DNA of 64,000 nt from Dechloromonas sp. CZR5 (GTDB lineage: Bacteria; Pseudomonadota; Gammaproteobacteria; Burkholderiales; Rhodocyclaceae), in NCBI RefSeq assembly GCF_008711155.1, contig NZ_VUYQ01000001.1, forward strand, positions 310,001 to 374,000. Reading direction: 5' to 3'. Below the pieces are notes generated by a model that had not been told where the DNA came from, did not search any database, and worked only from the letters and a program-made list of their open reading frames with translations. Position 1 is the first letter of the stretch; the number at the start of each line of letters is the position of its first letter. Position numbers and translations under genes: made by a program. Below, piece by piece: positions 52,480 to 63,167 of the stretch.

Positions 52480-52946
52480 ACCGTACCGTTCTCGACCTGT
52501 GGGTCGGCTTTTTCGTTGCAATCGGCATTGCCGCCGTCATGTTCTTGGCACTCAAGGTTGGCAACCTTTCGACTGCACATCTGTCCGAGACTTATGTCCT
52601 GCAGGCCAAGTTTGATAACATTGGCGGCCTCAAAGTACGTGGTCCGGTGAAAAGCGCTGGCGTTGTGGTCGGTCGCATTACCGACATCCAGTTTGATTCC
52701 GCGACTTACGAGGCCGTGGTGACCATGTCCATCGACGGCCGCTATCGTTTTCCGAAAGATACCTTCGCTTCGATCTTCACGGCGGGCCTGCTGGGTGAGC
52801 AATACATCGGATTCGATGCCGGTGGCGACGAGAAGATGCTGAAGGCGGGGGATACCATTGGCAAGACACAGTCGGCTGTGGTGCTTGAAAAGCTCATCAG
52901 CCAGTTTCTATTCAGCAAGGCAGCAGACGGACAGGACAAGAAATGA
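52476..52946 (+). CDS. mlaD: Phospholipid-binding MCE protein MlaD
   Basis: 156 aa. Single N-terminal membrane anchor (about residues 7-25) and one MCE domain (about 36-120; KVRGPVKSAGVVVGRI, FGL-like ATGLLGEQYIG region). MlaD forms a hexameric ring on MlaE. Stop overlaps mlaA (ATGA). Confidence 0.94.
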   Translation: MNRTVLDLWVGFFVAIGIAAVMFLALKVGNLSTAHLSETYVLQAKFDNIGGLKVRGPVKSAGVVVGRITDIQFDSATYEAVVTMSIDGRYRFPKDTFASIFTAGLLGEQYIGFDAGGDEKMLKAGDTIGKTQSAVVLEKLISQFLFSKAADGQDKK

Positions 52947-53668
52947 CGAAAAGTCTCGGCTTATCTCCGATGCGCATGGGGCGCCAGTGGGCGCTGGGGG
53001 CGCTGCTGGTGCTGGCATGTGCGGGCAATGCACTTGCCGAGGAAAACCAGCGCGATCCTTACGAAGGGTTCAACCGTTCGATGTTCGCGGTTAACGAAGC
53101 AATCGATAAATACGCTGCCAAACCGGTGGCGCAGGTCTACGATGCCGCCGTACCGTTGCCGGTTAAAGCCGGCGTCGGCAACTTTTTCGGCAACGTCGGC
53201 GACCTGTGGATCGGCGTGAATAGTGCGCTGCAGGGCAAATTTGCCGATGCGGGCGTGGATGTCGGGCGTTTGCTGATCAATTCGACGCTGGGCATTTTCG
53301 GGCTGTTCGATGTGGCCAGCGAACTGGGTCTGGAAAAGCATGAGGAAGATTTTGGTCAGACGCTGGCGGTGTGGGGGGTTCAGGATGGCGGTTATCTGTT
53401 CTGGCCGTTCATCGGACCACGTACCGTGCGTGATACGGCGGGCTTTGGCGTAGATTCCTTCGTCGACCCGGTCTGGCGCGTGCAGCCCGTTCCCGTGCGC
53501 AACAGCATGGTGCCGCTGCGCTTTGTCGATGTTCGCGCCAGCCTGCTGCCGGCTGACAAGATTGTCGAGGAAGCTGCACTCGACAAGTACGCCTATATTC
53601 GCGATGCTTACCTGCAACGTCGCCGTAACCAGATTTTCGATGGCCGCCCGCCGCGGCTGGATGATTGA
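52943..53668 (+). CDS. mlaA: MlaA/VacJ-family outer-membrane phospholipid protein, apparently non-lipidated
   Basis: 241 aa with the MlaA hallmark DPYEGFNRSMFAVNE and SFVDPVWRV. Here it sits in the mla operon, whereas E. coli mlaA is separate. The leader reads GALLVLACAGNALA then EENQ: the Cys is preceded by Leu at -2 rather than a normal lipobox, and ALA|EE is a good signal peptidase I site. It may therefore lack the usual lipid anchor (inference). Confidence 0.92.
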   Translation: MTKSLGLSPMRMGRQWALGALLVLACAGNALAEENQRDPYEGFNRSMFAVNEAIDKYAAKPVAQVYDAAVPLPVKAGVGNFFGNVGDLWIGVNSALQGKFADAGVDVGRLLINSTLGIFGLFDVASELGLEKHEEDFGQTLAVWGVQDGGYLFWPFIGPRTVRDTAGFGVDSFVDPVWRVQPVPVRNSMVPLRFVDVRASLLPADKIVEEAALDKYAYIRDAYLQRRRNQIFDGRPPRLDD

Positions 53669-53686
53669 TCGTTTTTCCTGCTGACC

Positions 53687-54298
53687 ATGAAAAAAATATT
53701 TGCCCTGTTTTTTGCCGGCCTTGTTTCTACTGCGGCTTTGGCCGAGGATGCTCCGGATGCGCTGGTTCAGCGCGTGACGGAAGAAGTGCTGGAGATCATC
53801 CGCCATGACAAGGATATCCAGAACGGCAGCACCAACAAGGTGATCGACTTGGTCGACAAGAAGGTTCTGCCGCACTTCAACTTCCAGCACATGACGGCGC
53901 TGGCGCTGGGCAAGGAATGGCGCAAGGCGACACCGCAGCAACAGCAGCAGCTCACGGCCGAGTTCAAGACCCTGCTGGTGCGTACCTATTCCAATGCACT
54001 GACCAGCTACAAGAACCAGAAAGTCGTTTACAAGCCGCTCAAGATGGCGCCGTCCGATACTGACGTGCTGGTACGCACGGAGATTCATCAGCCCGGAAAC
54101 AAGCCGGTGCAACTGGATTACAGCCTGGAAAAGCAGGACTCCGGCTGGAAAGTGTACGACGTGGTGGTCGCCGGGATCAGTCTGGTGACCAACTATCGCG
54201 ACCAGTTTGGCCAAGAGGTCCGCAATGGCGGTATCGATGGCCTGATTGCGTCGATTGCCGCCAAGAACAAGTCTCTGGAAGCGAACCAGAAGAAATGA
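53687..54298 (+). CDS. mlaC: Periplasmic phospholipid shuttle MlaC
   Basis: 203 aa. Signal peptide (MKKIFALFFAGLVSTAALA), then the Tol-Tol_Ttg2 fold: VDKKVLPHFNFQHMTALALGKEW, FKTLLVRTYSNAL and YDVVVAGISLVTNYRDQF. It carries phospholipid between MlaA and MlaFEDB. Overlaps mlaB (ATGA). Confidence 0.95.
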   Translation: MKKIFALFFAGLVSTAALAEDAPDALVQRVTEEVLEIIRHDKDIQNGSTNKVIDLVDKKVLPHFNFQHMTALALGKEWRKATPQQQQQLTAEFKTLLVRTYSNALTSYKNQKVVYKPLKMAPSDTDVLVRTEIHQPGNKPVQLDYSLEKQDSGWKVYDVVVAGISLVTNYRDQFGQEVRNGGIDGLIASIAAKNKSLEANQKK

Positions 54299-54576
54299 TC
54301 GAACGACAGGACGGGCGCCTGCTGGTGATGGTGCCCATGATAATGGCCAATGCCCGCGGCCTGCTTGATGCAGGCCGTTCTGCTTTGCAGCAGGGCGAGG
54401 TGGTATTCGATTTTTCGGCGGTGGACGAGGCCGACTCGTCGGCTATTGCCGTGATGCTCGGCTGGTTGCGGGCGGCCGATGTCGTTGGCGCACGTGTGAA
54501 TTTTGCCCATATTCCGGCTGGTGTGCGTTCGCTGGCCGAACTGTACGGCGTTACCGACCTCCTGCCCCTGGCCTGA
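54295..54576 (+). CDS. mlaB: STAS-domain protein MlaB
   Basis: 93 aa single STAS domain with FDFSAVDEADSSAIAVMLGWLRAA, the conserved region that contacts MlaF. MlaB stabilises the ATPase. Last gene of the mla set; the next ABC gene starts 10 bases on. Confidence 0.92.
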   Translation: MIERQDGRLLVMVPMIMANARGLLDAGRSALQQGEVVFDFSAVDEADSSAIAVMLGWLRAADVVGARVNFAHIPAGVRSLAELYGVTDLLPLA

Positions 54577-54586
54577 AGGGCTATTC

Positions 54587-55306
54587 ATGGTCGCCGCTGT
54601 ATCCATCGTTGACGTCGTCAAGCATTTCGGGTCTTTGCGGGCCCTGGCCGGGGTGTCGCTCGATATCGAGCAAGGTGAATTCTTCGGTCTTCTGGGGCCG
54701 AACGGGGCCGGCAAGACGACGCTGATATCCTCCCTGGCAGGTTTGGTCCGTCCTGATTCAGGGGCGATCAGCGTCATGGGCCACGACGTGATCCGTGACT
54801 TTCGCGAGGCCCGCCGTTTGTTGGGGGTCGTGCCTCAGGAATTGGTGTTCGATCCTTTCTTTAACGTGCGGGAAACGCTACGCATCCAGTCCGGCTATTT
54901 CGGCATCCGCAAGAACGACGACTGGATCGACGAGATTCTCGAAAATCTCGATCTGACGAGCAAGGCCGACGTCAATATGCGTCGCCTGTCCGGGGGCATG
55001 AAGCGCCGGGTGCTGGTGGCGCAGGCGCTGGTGCATCGTCCGCCGGTGATCGTGCTGGATGAACCCACGGCGGGCGTCGATGTCGAATTGCGCCAGGGGT
55101 TATGGCAATTCATCCGGCGCCTGAATGGCGAAGGGCATACGATCATTCTGACGACGCATTATCTTGAAGAGGCCGAGGCGCTATGTAACCGTATCGCGCT
55201 GATGAAGCTGGGCAAGGTCGTGGCGCTTGATACGACCATCAATCTGATGGCCGCACACCCGGGGGCGTCGCTGGAAGAGGTGTTCGTCAGGACGCTGCAG
55301 TCATGA
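54587..55306 (+). CDS. ABC transporter ATP-binding protein (YadG-like)
   Basis: 239 aa from the ATG at 54587 (AAGGG upstream); the earlier frame lies inside mlaB. Walker A GPNGAGKTT, signature LSGGMKRRVLVAQA, Walker B VIVLDEPTAGVD, LTTHYLEEAE. With the next gene it forms a two-component ABC-2 exporter that regularly follows mla in betaproteobacteria; substrate unknown. Confidence 0.93.
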   Translation: MVAAVSIVDVVKHFGSLRALAGVSLDIEQGEFFGLLGPNGAGKTTLISSLAGLVRPDSGAISVMGHDVIRDFREARRLLGVVPQELVFDPFFNVRETLRIQSGYFGIRKNDDWIDEILENLDLTSKADVNMRRLSGGMKRRVLVAQALVHRPPVIVLDEPTAGVDVELRQGLWQFIRRLNGEGHTIILTTHYLEEAEALCNRIALMKLGKVVALDTTINLMAAHPGASLEEVFVRTLQS

Positions 55307-56055
55307 TCGGCTTCCTGACCCTGCTTGAAAAGGAGTTCCTGCGCTTCTGGAAGGTGGCTTTCCAGACGGTCGCCGCGCCGGTTCTGACCGCACTGCTCTA
55401 CCTGTTGATCTTCGGGCATGTGTTGGACGATCACGTCACCGTTCACGGTGTTCGCTATACCAGTTTCCTGATTCCCGGCCTGATCATGATGCAGGTCTTG
55501 CAGAACGCCTTCGCCAATTCGTCGTCCAGCCTGATCCAGGCCAAGATCACCGGTTCCATCGTCTTCGTGCTGCTGCCGCCGATTCCCTATGGAGCCTTTT
55601 TTGCCGCCTACGTCCTGGCGGCCGTGTTGCGCGGCCTGATCGTTGGGTTGGGCGTTCTGCTCGCGACGGTCTGGTTCGTCGACCTGAAAATGATGGCGCC
55701 GCTCTGGATCGTCGTGTTTTCCATGCTCGGCGGCGCCCTGTTCGGCGCGCTCGGCATGATTGCCGGCATCTGGTCGGAAAAGTTCGACCAGCTGGCCTCC
55801 TTCCAGAATTTCCTGATCATGCCGCTGACCATGTTGTCGGGCGTTTTCTATTCGATTTACACCTTGCCTACATTTTGGCAGGGGGTGTCGCATTACAATC
55901 CTGTCTTTTACATGATCGATGGCTTCAGATATGGCTTTTTCGGTGTCTCGGATGTGGCGCCGGAAACCAGTCTGCTGGTCGTCATTGCCTGCTTCACGGT
56001 GGTGTCCTGGGGGACGCTGAGCCTGTTGAAGCGGGGCTGGAAGCTTAGAGCCTGA
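55303..56055 (+). CDS. ABC-2 type permease (YadH-like)
   Basis: 250 aa with six membrane helices. The central FLIPGLIMMQVLQNAFANSS and C-terminal LPTFWQGVSHYNPVFYMIDG sequences match E. coli YadH closely. Overlaps the ATPase stop (ATGA). Confidence 0.92.
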   Translation: MIGFLTLLEKEFLRFWKVAFQTVAAPVLTALLYLLIFGHVLDDHVTVHGVRYTSFLIPGLIMMQVLQNAFANSSSSLIQAKITGSIVFVLLPPIPYGAFFAAYVLAAVLRGLIVGLGVLLATVWFVDLKMMAPLWIVVFSMLGGALFGALGMIAGIWSEKFDQLASFQNFLIMPLTMLSGVFYSIYTLPTFWQGVSHYNPVFYMIDGFRYGFFGVSDVAPETSLLVVIACFTVVSWGTLSLLKRGWKLRA

Positions 56056-56060
56056 GTAAC

Positions 56061-57549
<1,489 letters not shown>

Positions 57550-57630
57550 TTCTCGGTCTGTGGGGCTGCTCATTTTGTCGCAGAAAATTCATTTGCCGGG
57601 TAGGGTGTCAATGGAAAATGAAAAAAATGC

Positions 57631-57659
57631 TTGGCGTATTCGAAATGCTGCTCCATACT
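57631..57659 (+). promoter_or_regulatory. Candidate promoter of the cold-shock gene
   Basis: TTGGCG and CATACT are separated by 17 bases, each matching four of six consensus positions. It would give a leader of about 100 bases, consistent with the long untranslated leaders of cspA-type genes. Confidence 0.35.
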
Positions 57660-57769
57660 CCGGACTTCGGGATTTCCAGGCAGTGTGTTGTTCCTGCACC
57701 GTAATCGGTTTGTCAGCTCCTCGGTCTTGGCTCTCGTAATTTTTTCAATCTTTTCCAAGGAAGCTACAA

Positions 57770-57976
57770 ATGGCAACTGGTACCGTCAAGTGGTTCAACG
57801 ATGCTAAGGGTTTTGGTTTCATCTCCCCGGACGGCGGCGGTGAAGACCTCTTCGCTCACTTCTCCGCAATTCAAGGCAACGGTTTCAAGTCTCTGGTCGA
57901 AAACCAGAAGGTCACCTTCGACATCGTTACCGGCCCGAAGGGCAAGCAAGCCGCGAACATCAACAAGGCCGACTAA
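57770..57976 (+). CDS. cspA: Cold-shock protein (CspA family)
   Basis: 68 aa, AAGGAAG 6-7 bases upstream. RNP1 KGFGFI and RNP2 DLFAHF are intact; acts as an RNA chaperone. 220 bases separate it from murA and an efficient terminator follows, so it is monocistronic. Confidence 0.95.
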   Translation: MATGTVKWFNDAKGFGFISPDGGGEDLFAHFSAIQGNGFKSLVENQKVTFDIVTGPKGKQAANINKAD

Positions 57977-57994
57977 GTCGTCCTGCTGATCGCG

Positions 57995-58020
57995 AAAAGC
58001 CCGGCTTGCCGGGCTTTTTT
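57995..58020 (+). terminator. Intrinsic terminator of the cold-shock gene
   Basis: A 10-bp stem (AAAAGCCCGG with CCGGGCTTTT) with loop CTTG is followed by TT and further T residues. Strong, and 19 bases after the stop. Confidence 0.9.
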
Positions 58021-58099
58021 GCGTTTACGCGACCGGTTGCACATGGCATGGGCAGCCTCCATAATCGTCGCTTTACCCCAGAAGAACGAGGAGAGACCG

Positions 58100-59122
58100 A
58101 TGTTGCGCAGAACCTTCATCGCCACCGCCGTGGCTACCGCCCTATTGGGTGCCGCCGCAGCCCAGGCGCAGACCTACCGTGCCGAGTATCGCCTGTCGAC
58201 CACGCTGGGTACAGCTTTCCCGTGGGGGCAGGCGGGCGAACGGTGGGCCGAACTGGTCAAGGAAAAGACACAGGGGCGCATCGTCATCAAACTCTATTCC
58301 GGCAACTCGCTGGTCGGCGGCGAGCAGACGCGCGAATTCACCGCCATCCGCCAAGGCGTGATCGATATGTCGATCGGCTCGACAATCAACTGGTCGCCAC
58401 AGATCAAGGAACTGAACCTCTTTTCGCTTCCCTTCCTGATGCCTGATTACAAGGCGATCGACGCGCTGACCCAGGGCGAGGTCGGCAAGGATCTGTTCTC
58501 CGTGCTGGAAAAACGCGGCGACGTGATTCCGTTGGCCTGGGGCGAGAACGGTTTCCGCGAAATGTCCAACTCCAAGCGTCCGATTGCTTCGCCGGTCGAC
58601 ATGAAGGGTATGAAGTTCCGCGTTGTGGGCTCGCCGCTCTATAACGAAACCTTCTCGGCGCTCGGTGCCAATCCGACCCAGATGAGCTGGGCCGATGCCC
58701 AGCCGGCGCTGGCCTCCGGCGCGGTTGACGGCCAGGAAAACCCGCTGTCGGTCTTTGTTGCCGCCAAGTTACCGACAGTTGGCCAGAAATACCTGACCCT
58801 GTGGCATTACGTCGCCGACCCGCTCATTTTCGTGGTCAACAAGCAGGTGTGGAACAGCTGGACGCCGGCTGACCGCGAAGCGGTGCGTCAGGCGGCGCTG
58901 CAGGCCGGCCGTGAGAATGTGGATAAGGCGCGCAAGGGAATCGCCGGCAACGACAATGCCGTGCTGAAACAGATCGAGACATCCGGCGTGACCGTCACCC
59001 AGCTGACCCCGGCCCAACGCGATGCCTTTGTGCAGATAACCCGCCCGGTATACGACAAATGGTCGAAGACCATCGGTGCCGATTTGGTCAAGAAGGCCGA
59101 AGCGGCCATCGCCAAGCGCTGA
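58100..59122 (+). CDS. dctP: TRAP transporter solute-binding protein DctP
   Basis: 340 aa from the ATG at 58100 with GGAG upstream. Signal peptide (about 1-25) and DctP-family features: KGMKFRVVGSPLYNETFSALGANPTQMSW with the carboxylate-binding Arg, and YVADPLIFVVNKQVW. C4-dicarboxylate or related organic acid uptake, with DctQM. Confidence 0.93.
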   Translation: MLRRTFIATAVATALLGAAAAQAQTYRAEYRLSTTLGTAFPWGQAGERWAELVKEKTQGRIVIKLYSGNSLVGGEQTREFTAIRQGVIDMSIGSTINWSPQIKELNLFSLPFLMPDYKAIDALTQGEVGKDLFSVLEKRGDVIPLAWGENGFREMSNSKRPIASPVDMKGMKFRVVGSPLYNETFSALGANPTQMSWADAQPALASGAVDGQENPLSVFVAAKLPTVGQKYLTLWHYVADPLIFVVNKQVWNSWTPADREAVRQAALQAGRENVDKARKGIAGNDNAVLKQIETSGVTVTQLTPAQRDAFVQITRPVYDKWSKTIGADLVKKAEAAIAKR

Positions 59123-59136
59123 GTCTGTTCTCGTCT

Positions 59137-59169
59137 CGCCGCGCTGACCGAGGTTGGCGCGGCGTTTTT
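59137..59169 (+). terminator. Hairpin between dctP and dctQ
   Basis: CGCCGCGC and GCGCGGCG pair around a 12-base loop, followed by five T. It probably attenuates dctQM relative to the abundant binding protein DctP. Confidence 0.75.
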
Positions 59170-59188
59170 GCTTTTCTAGAAATGATCC

Positions 59189-59671
59189 ATGTCTGAATCC
59201 GACAAGGCCGCCCCAGGCGGCAAGCTGACGCTCGGCACCATCGAGCGTTTCCTGATGGCCGCCTCGATGGGCGTGCTGTGCCTGCTCACCATGGCCAACG
59301 TGCTGGTCCGTTATTTCACCGATATTTCCTTCGCCTTCACCGAGGAAATATCCGTGGCCCTGCTGGTGGTCATGACCCTGGTCGGCGCATCGCATGCCTT
59401 TGCCAGCAACCACCATATCGCCATTACCTTTTTCGTTGATCGCCAGCCTGCCCTGCACGGCGCTGCGCGCCGTTTAGCCGCTTTCTGCTCGCTGATCATG
59501 TTCGGTCTGCTCGCCTGGTATGGCGTACGGATGACCTGGGATGACTACAGTTTCGAGGTGACGTCGCCGTCGCTCGGGGTGCCGCAATGGTGGTACACCA
59601 TCTGGCTGCCGCTACTCTCAATACTTATCGTGCTACGCCTGTTGGCCGTGCTGTGGCGAGGGGGCAAGTGA
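59189..59671 (+). CDS. dctQ: TRAP transporter small permease DctQ
   Basis: 160 aa, four membrane helices (about 28-50, 65-85, 100-120, 135-152) and the family N-terminal TIERFLMAASMGVLCLLTMANVLVRYF. Stop overlaps the dctM ATG by one base. Confidence 0.92.
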   Translation: MSESDKAAPGGKLTLGTIERFLMAASMGVLCLLTMANVLVRYFTDISFAFTEEISVALLVVMTLVGASHAFASNHHIAITFFVDRQPALHGAARRLAAFCSLIMFGLLAWYGVRMTWDDYSFEVTSPSLGVPQWWYTIWLPLLSILIVLRLLAVLWRGGK

Positions 59672-60951
59672 TGGACTGGATACTCTTCGGCATCTTTATC
59701 GTCCTGATGCTCTCCGGCGTGCCGCTGGCGGTGGCCATGGGCCTGGCCGGCGTGGCGGTGGTGGCGATTGCCGATTTCGGCATGTTGTCGCTGCCGACCA
59801 ATGTCTACACCGGCATTGCCAAATATCCGCTGATGGCCATCCCGGTCTTCGTCATTGCCGGCCTGATCTTTGAAAAGGCCGGCGTGGCGGCCACCATCGT
59901 ACGTTTCGCGTCAGCCCTGGTGGGCCAGCGCCGGGGCAGCCTAGCCATCGTTGCCATCCTGGTGGCGATGATCCTCGGCGGCATTTCGGGGTCTGGGCCG
60001 GCCGACTCCGCGGCGGTCGGTGCGGTGATGCTGCCGTCCATGCTCAAGGCCGGCTATCCGCGCTCGTTCACGGCCGGCGTCATCGCCGCCGCCGGATCGA
60101 CCGACATCCTGATTCCCCCGTCCATCGCCTTCGTCATCTACAGCCTGCTCGTGCCGCAGGCCTCGGTGCCGGCGCTGTTCGCGGCCGGCATGATTCCCGG
60201 CATCCTGTCCGGTCTGACGCTGATCCTGGTCGCCTGGTGGTTGTCGGTCAAGCATGGGTTCGAGGCCGATGTGACGGACGAACGCCCGCCGTTCTGGCAA
60301 AGCCTGAAGGAAGCCGGCTGGGGTCTGGCGGCGCCGGTGATCATCCTCGGCGGTATGCGCAGCGGTTTCTTCACGCCGACCGAGGCGGCCGTCGTCGCGG
60401 TGTTCTACGGCGTGCTGGTCGGTACGGTCATCTACCGCAGCCTGAGCTGGAAGGATATCTACAACGTTCTCGTCGAGTCGGCCGAGATTTCCTCGGTGAT
60501 CCTGACTGTCGTCGCGCTGGCCAGCGTCTTTGCCTGGGCGAGCAATACGCTGGGCACTTTCGATCATCTGGCCGCCGCCCTGCTCGGCACCGGGCTGTCG
60601 GAAATCCCGATGCTGCTCAGCATTCAGCTGCTGCTGCTGATTGCCGGCATGTTCCTCGATGCCATTTCGATCTATTTCATCTTTCTGCCGCTGCTGGTGC
60701 CTATCGCCATGCACTTCAACTGGGATCTGGTGTGGTTCGGCGTGATCATCACGATGAACATGGCGCTCGGCCAGTTCCACCCGCCGCTTGGGGTGAATCT
60801 GATGGTGACCTGCCGAATGGCCGGGGTGTCGATGGAATCGACCGTGCCGTGGGTGTTGTGGATGGTTGCGGCGATGGCCGGAACGATGTTCCTGGTTACC
60901 TTTGTGCCCGATCTGGCGCTCTGGTTGCCGCGTCACCTCGGGTATTTGTAG
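59671..60951 (+). CDS. dctM: TRAP transporter large permease DctM
   Basis: 426 aa from the ATG at 59671; upstream starts lie inside dctQ. About 12 membrane helices; conserved GSGPADSAAVGAVMLPSM, DILIPPSIAFVIYS and GQFHPPLGVNLMV. Uses the sodium gradient for uptake with DctPQ. Confidence 0.94.
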   Translation: MDWILFGIFIVLMLSGVPLAVAMGLAGVAVVAIADFGMLSLPTNVYTGIAKYPLMAIPVFVIAGLIFEKAGVAATIVRFASALVGQRRGSLAIVAILVAMILGGISGSGPADSAAVGAVMLPSMLKAGYPRSFTAGVIAAAGSTDILIPPSIAFVIYSLLVPQASVPALFAAGMIPGILSGLTLILVAWWLSVKHGFEADVTDERPPFWQSLKEAGWGLAAPVIILGGMRSGFFTPTEAAVVAVFYGVLVGTVIYRSLSWKDIYNVLVESAEISSVILTVVALASVFAWASNTLGTFDHLAAALLGTGLSEIPMLLSIQLLLLIAGMFLDAISIYFIFLPLLVPIAMHFNWDLVWFGVIITMNMALGQFHPPLGVNLMVTCRMAGVSMESTVPWVLWMVAAMAGTMFLVTFVPDLALWLPRHLGYL

Positions 60952-61165
60952 TGCGTCTTCCCAGTCGCAGTAAGCGACGAGCAGCGCAAGGGGCGTGCAA
61001 TGCGCCCCGCCAGCCCCTTGCCCTTCGGGTTTGCCGTGGCGGGCGGTCGCCGGCCTTACTCGGTTTGGGAATGGAACCACCATTTCCTGCGCCTCGTGCC
61101 TTGGCGCCCATCCCGTCACGGCAAACGCTGGCTTGCCGGTTACTGTGAAGACGCCCTATCGGCTC

Positions 61166-61174
61166 TGCTAAAAT
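61166..61174 (+). promoter_or_regulatory. Extended -10 candidate for hisG
   Basis: TGCTAAAAT is an extended -10 element 31 bases before the hisG start. A short GGCG/CGCC hairpin with five T (61175-61191) follows at once and could cause early pausing. The rest of the 253-base dctM-hisG gap shows nothing recognisable. Confidence 0.4.
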
Positions 61175-61204
61175 GGCGCTTTCGCCTTTTTAGCAAGCCT
61201 TCCC

Positions 61205-61849
61205 GTGACGACCATCACCATTGCCCTGTCCAAGGGCCGCATTTTCGACGAAACCCTGCCGCTGCTCGCCGCTGCGGGGATCGTGCCGACCGAAAACCCG
61301 GAAACCTCGCGCAAGCTGATCATCGAGACCAACCAGCCGAACGTGCGGGTGGTCATCGTCCGCGCCACCGATGTGCCGACCTATGTCCAGTACGGTGCCG
61401 CCGACATCGGCGTGGCTGGCAAGGACGTGCTGATCGAGCACGGCGGCGAGGGGCTGTACGCGCCGCTCGACCTGAAGATCGCCAAGTGCCGCATGATGGT
61501 CGCCATTCCGGAAGGCTTCGATTACGAGAATGCCGTCCGCCAAGGGGCGCGTCTCAAGGTGGCATCGAAATACACCAAGACGGCGCGGGAACATTTTGCC
61601 GCCAAGGGCGTTCATATCGATCTGATCAAGCTCTACGGCTCGATGGAGCTGGCGCCGCTGGCTGGTCTCGCCGATGCCATCGTCGATCTGGTATCGACCG
61701 GCGGCACGCTGAAGGCCAACAAGCTGGTCGCCTGCGAGCACATCATGGACATTTCGTCGCGCCTCGTCGTCAATCAGGCCTCGCTGAAGGTCAAGCGCGA
61801 AACCCTGCAACCGATTATCGACGCCTTTGCCCAGGCGGTGGAGAAGTAA
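61205..61849 (+). CDS. hisG: ATP phosphoribosyltransferase, short form
   Basis: 214 aa, GTG start. First step of histidine synthesis. The short HisG lacks the regulatory domain and needs HisZ; hisZ is not in the window. Visible motifs: [45 protein letters not shown]. Confidence 0.95.
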   Translation: MTTITIALSKGRIFDETLPLLAAAGIVPTENPETSRKLIIETNQPNVRVVIVRATDVPTYVQYGAADIGVAGKDVLIEHGGEGLYAPLDLKIAKCRMMVAIPEGFDYENAVRQGARLKVASKYTKTAREHFAAKGVHIDLIKLYGSMELAPLAGLADAIVDLVSTGGTLKANKLVACEHIMDISSRLVVNQASLKVKRETLQPIIDAFAQAVEK

Positions 61850-61854
61850 GTCCT

Positions 61855-63156
61855 ATGGTCGCCATCAAGCGCCTTTCTACGGTTGACGCCGATTTCAAGG
61901 CAAACATGGATGCGCTGCTCGCTTTCGAGGCAGCCGCTGATGAAGGTATCGAGCGCACGGTCGCCGGCATTCTGGCCGACGTTAAGGCGCGCGGTGATGC
62001 CGCGGTCGTCGAATACACCAACAGGTTCGACCGGCTGACCGCCGCCTCGATGGCCGATCTGGAGCTGTCGAAGAGTGAATTGCAGAAGGCCCTCGACGGT
62101 CTGCCGGCCGACCGCCGTGCCGCCCTCGAAGCAGCTGCTGCCCGGGTCAAGGCCTACCACGAGCACCAGAAGCTCGACGGCTGGTCCTACACCGAAGCCG
62201 ACGGCACCCTGCTTGGCCAGATGATCACTCCGCTGGATCGCGTCGGCCTCTACGTGCCGGGTGGCAAGGCAGCCTACCCGTCGTCGGTGCTGATGAACGC
62301 CATTCCGGCCAAGGTTGCCGGCGTCAAGGAACTGATCATGGTCGTCCCGACGCCGGGCGGCGAGCACAACCAGCTGGTGCTCGCGGCGGCCTGTCTGGCC
62401 GGTGTCGATCGCGTGTTCACCATCGGCGGCGCGCAGGCCGTCGGTGCGCTGGCCTACGGCACGCAAACCGTACCGCAGGTCGACAAGATTGTCGGTCCGG
62501 GCAACGCCTATGTCGCCACCGCCAAGCGCCGGGTATTCGGCATCGTCGGCATCGACATGGTCGCCGGTCCGTCGGAAATCCTGGTCGTTTCGGACGGCTC
62601 CGGCAATCCGGATTGGGTGGCAATGGATCTGTTCTCGCAGGCTGAGCACGACGAGTTGGCGCAGTCCATCTTGATCTGCACCGACGCGGCTTTCATCGAG
62701 CGCGTGCAGGCCAGCATCGAGAAATTGCTGCCGACCATGCCGCGCCAGGAGGTCATCCGCACTTCGCTGACCAACCGTGGCGCTTTCATCCTGGTTCGCG
62801 ACATGGATGAAGCGGTGGCCATCGCCAATCGCGTCGCGCCCGAACACTTGGAACTGGCGCTCGACAACCCCGATCCGTGGGTCGAGAAAATCCATCACGC
62901 CGGTGCCATTTTCATCGGCCACTACACTTCGGAATCGCTCGGCGATTACTGCGCCGGGCCGAACCACGTTTTGCCGACTTCCGGTTCCGCCCGGTTCTCG
63001 TCGCCGCTCGGCGTCTACGATTTCCAGAAAAGGACCAGCCTGATCAAGGTGTCCCAAGCAGGGGCGCAGACGCTGGGCCGCATCGCCTCGATCCTGGCGC
63101 AGGGCGAGGGCCTGCCGGCTCATGCCCAGTCGGCCGAATTCCGGCTTGATCGCTGA
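61855..63156 (+). CDS. hisD: Histidinol dehydrogenase
   Basis: 433 aa from the ATG at 61855 with GGAG upstream. Last two oxidation steps of histidine synthesis. [23 protein letters not shown], the zinc-site [10 protein letters not shown] and the catalytic region around [19 protein letters not shown] are intact. hisC/hisB do not follow; a chromate transporter does. Confidence 0.95.
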   Translation: MVAIKRLSTVDADFKANMDALLAFEAAADEGIERTVAGILADVKARGDAAVVEYTNRFDRLTAASMADLELSKSELQKALDGLPADRRAALEAAAARVKAYHEHQKLDGWSYTEADGTLLGQMITPLDRVGLYVPGGKAAYPSSVLMNAIPAKVAGVKELIMVVPTPGGEHNQLVLAAACLAGVDRVFTIGGAQAVGALAYGTQTVPQVDKIVGPGNAYVATAKRRVFGIVGIDMVAGPSEILVVSDGSGNPDWVAMDLFSQAEHDELAQSILICTDAAFIERVQASIEKLLPTMPRQEVIRTSLTNRGAFILVRDMDEAVAIANRVAPEHLELALDNPDPWVEKIHHAGAIFIGHYTSESLGDYCAGPNHVLPTSGSARFSSPLGVYDFQKRTSLIKVSQAGAQTLGRIASILAQGEGLPAHAQSAEFRLDR

Positions 63157-63167
63157 GGTGGCGCGCC

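Noticed and set aside
61000-61854. N-terminal extension of hisD
   Set aside because: It overlaps hisG in another frame; HisD similarity starts at MVAIKRLS at 61855.
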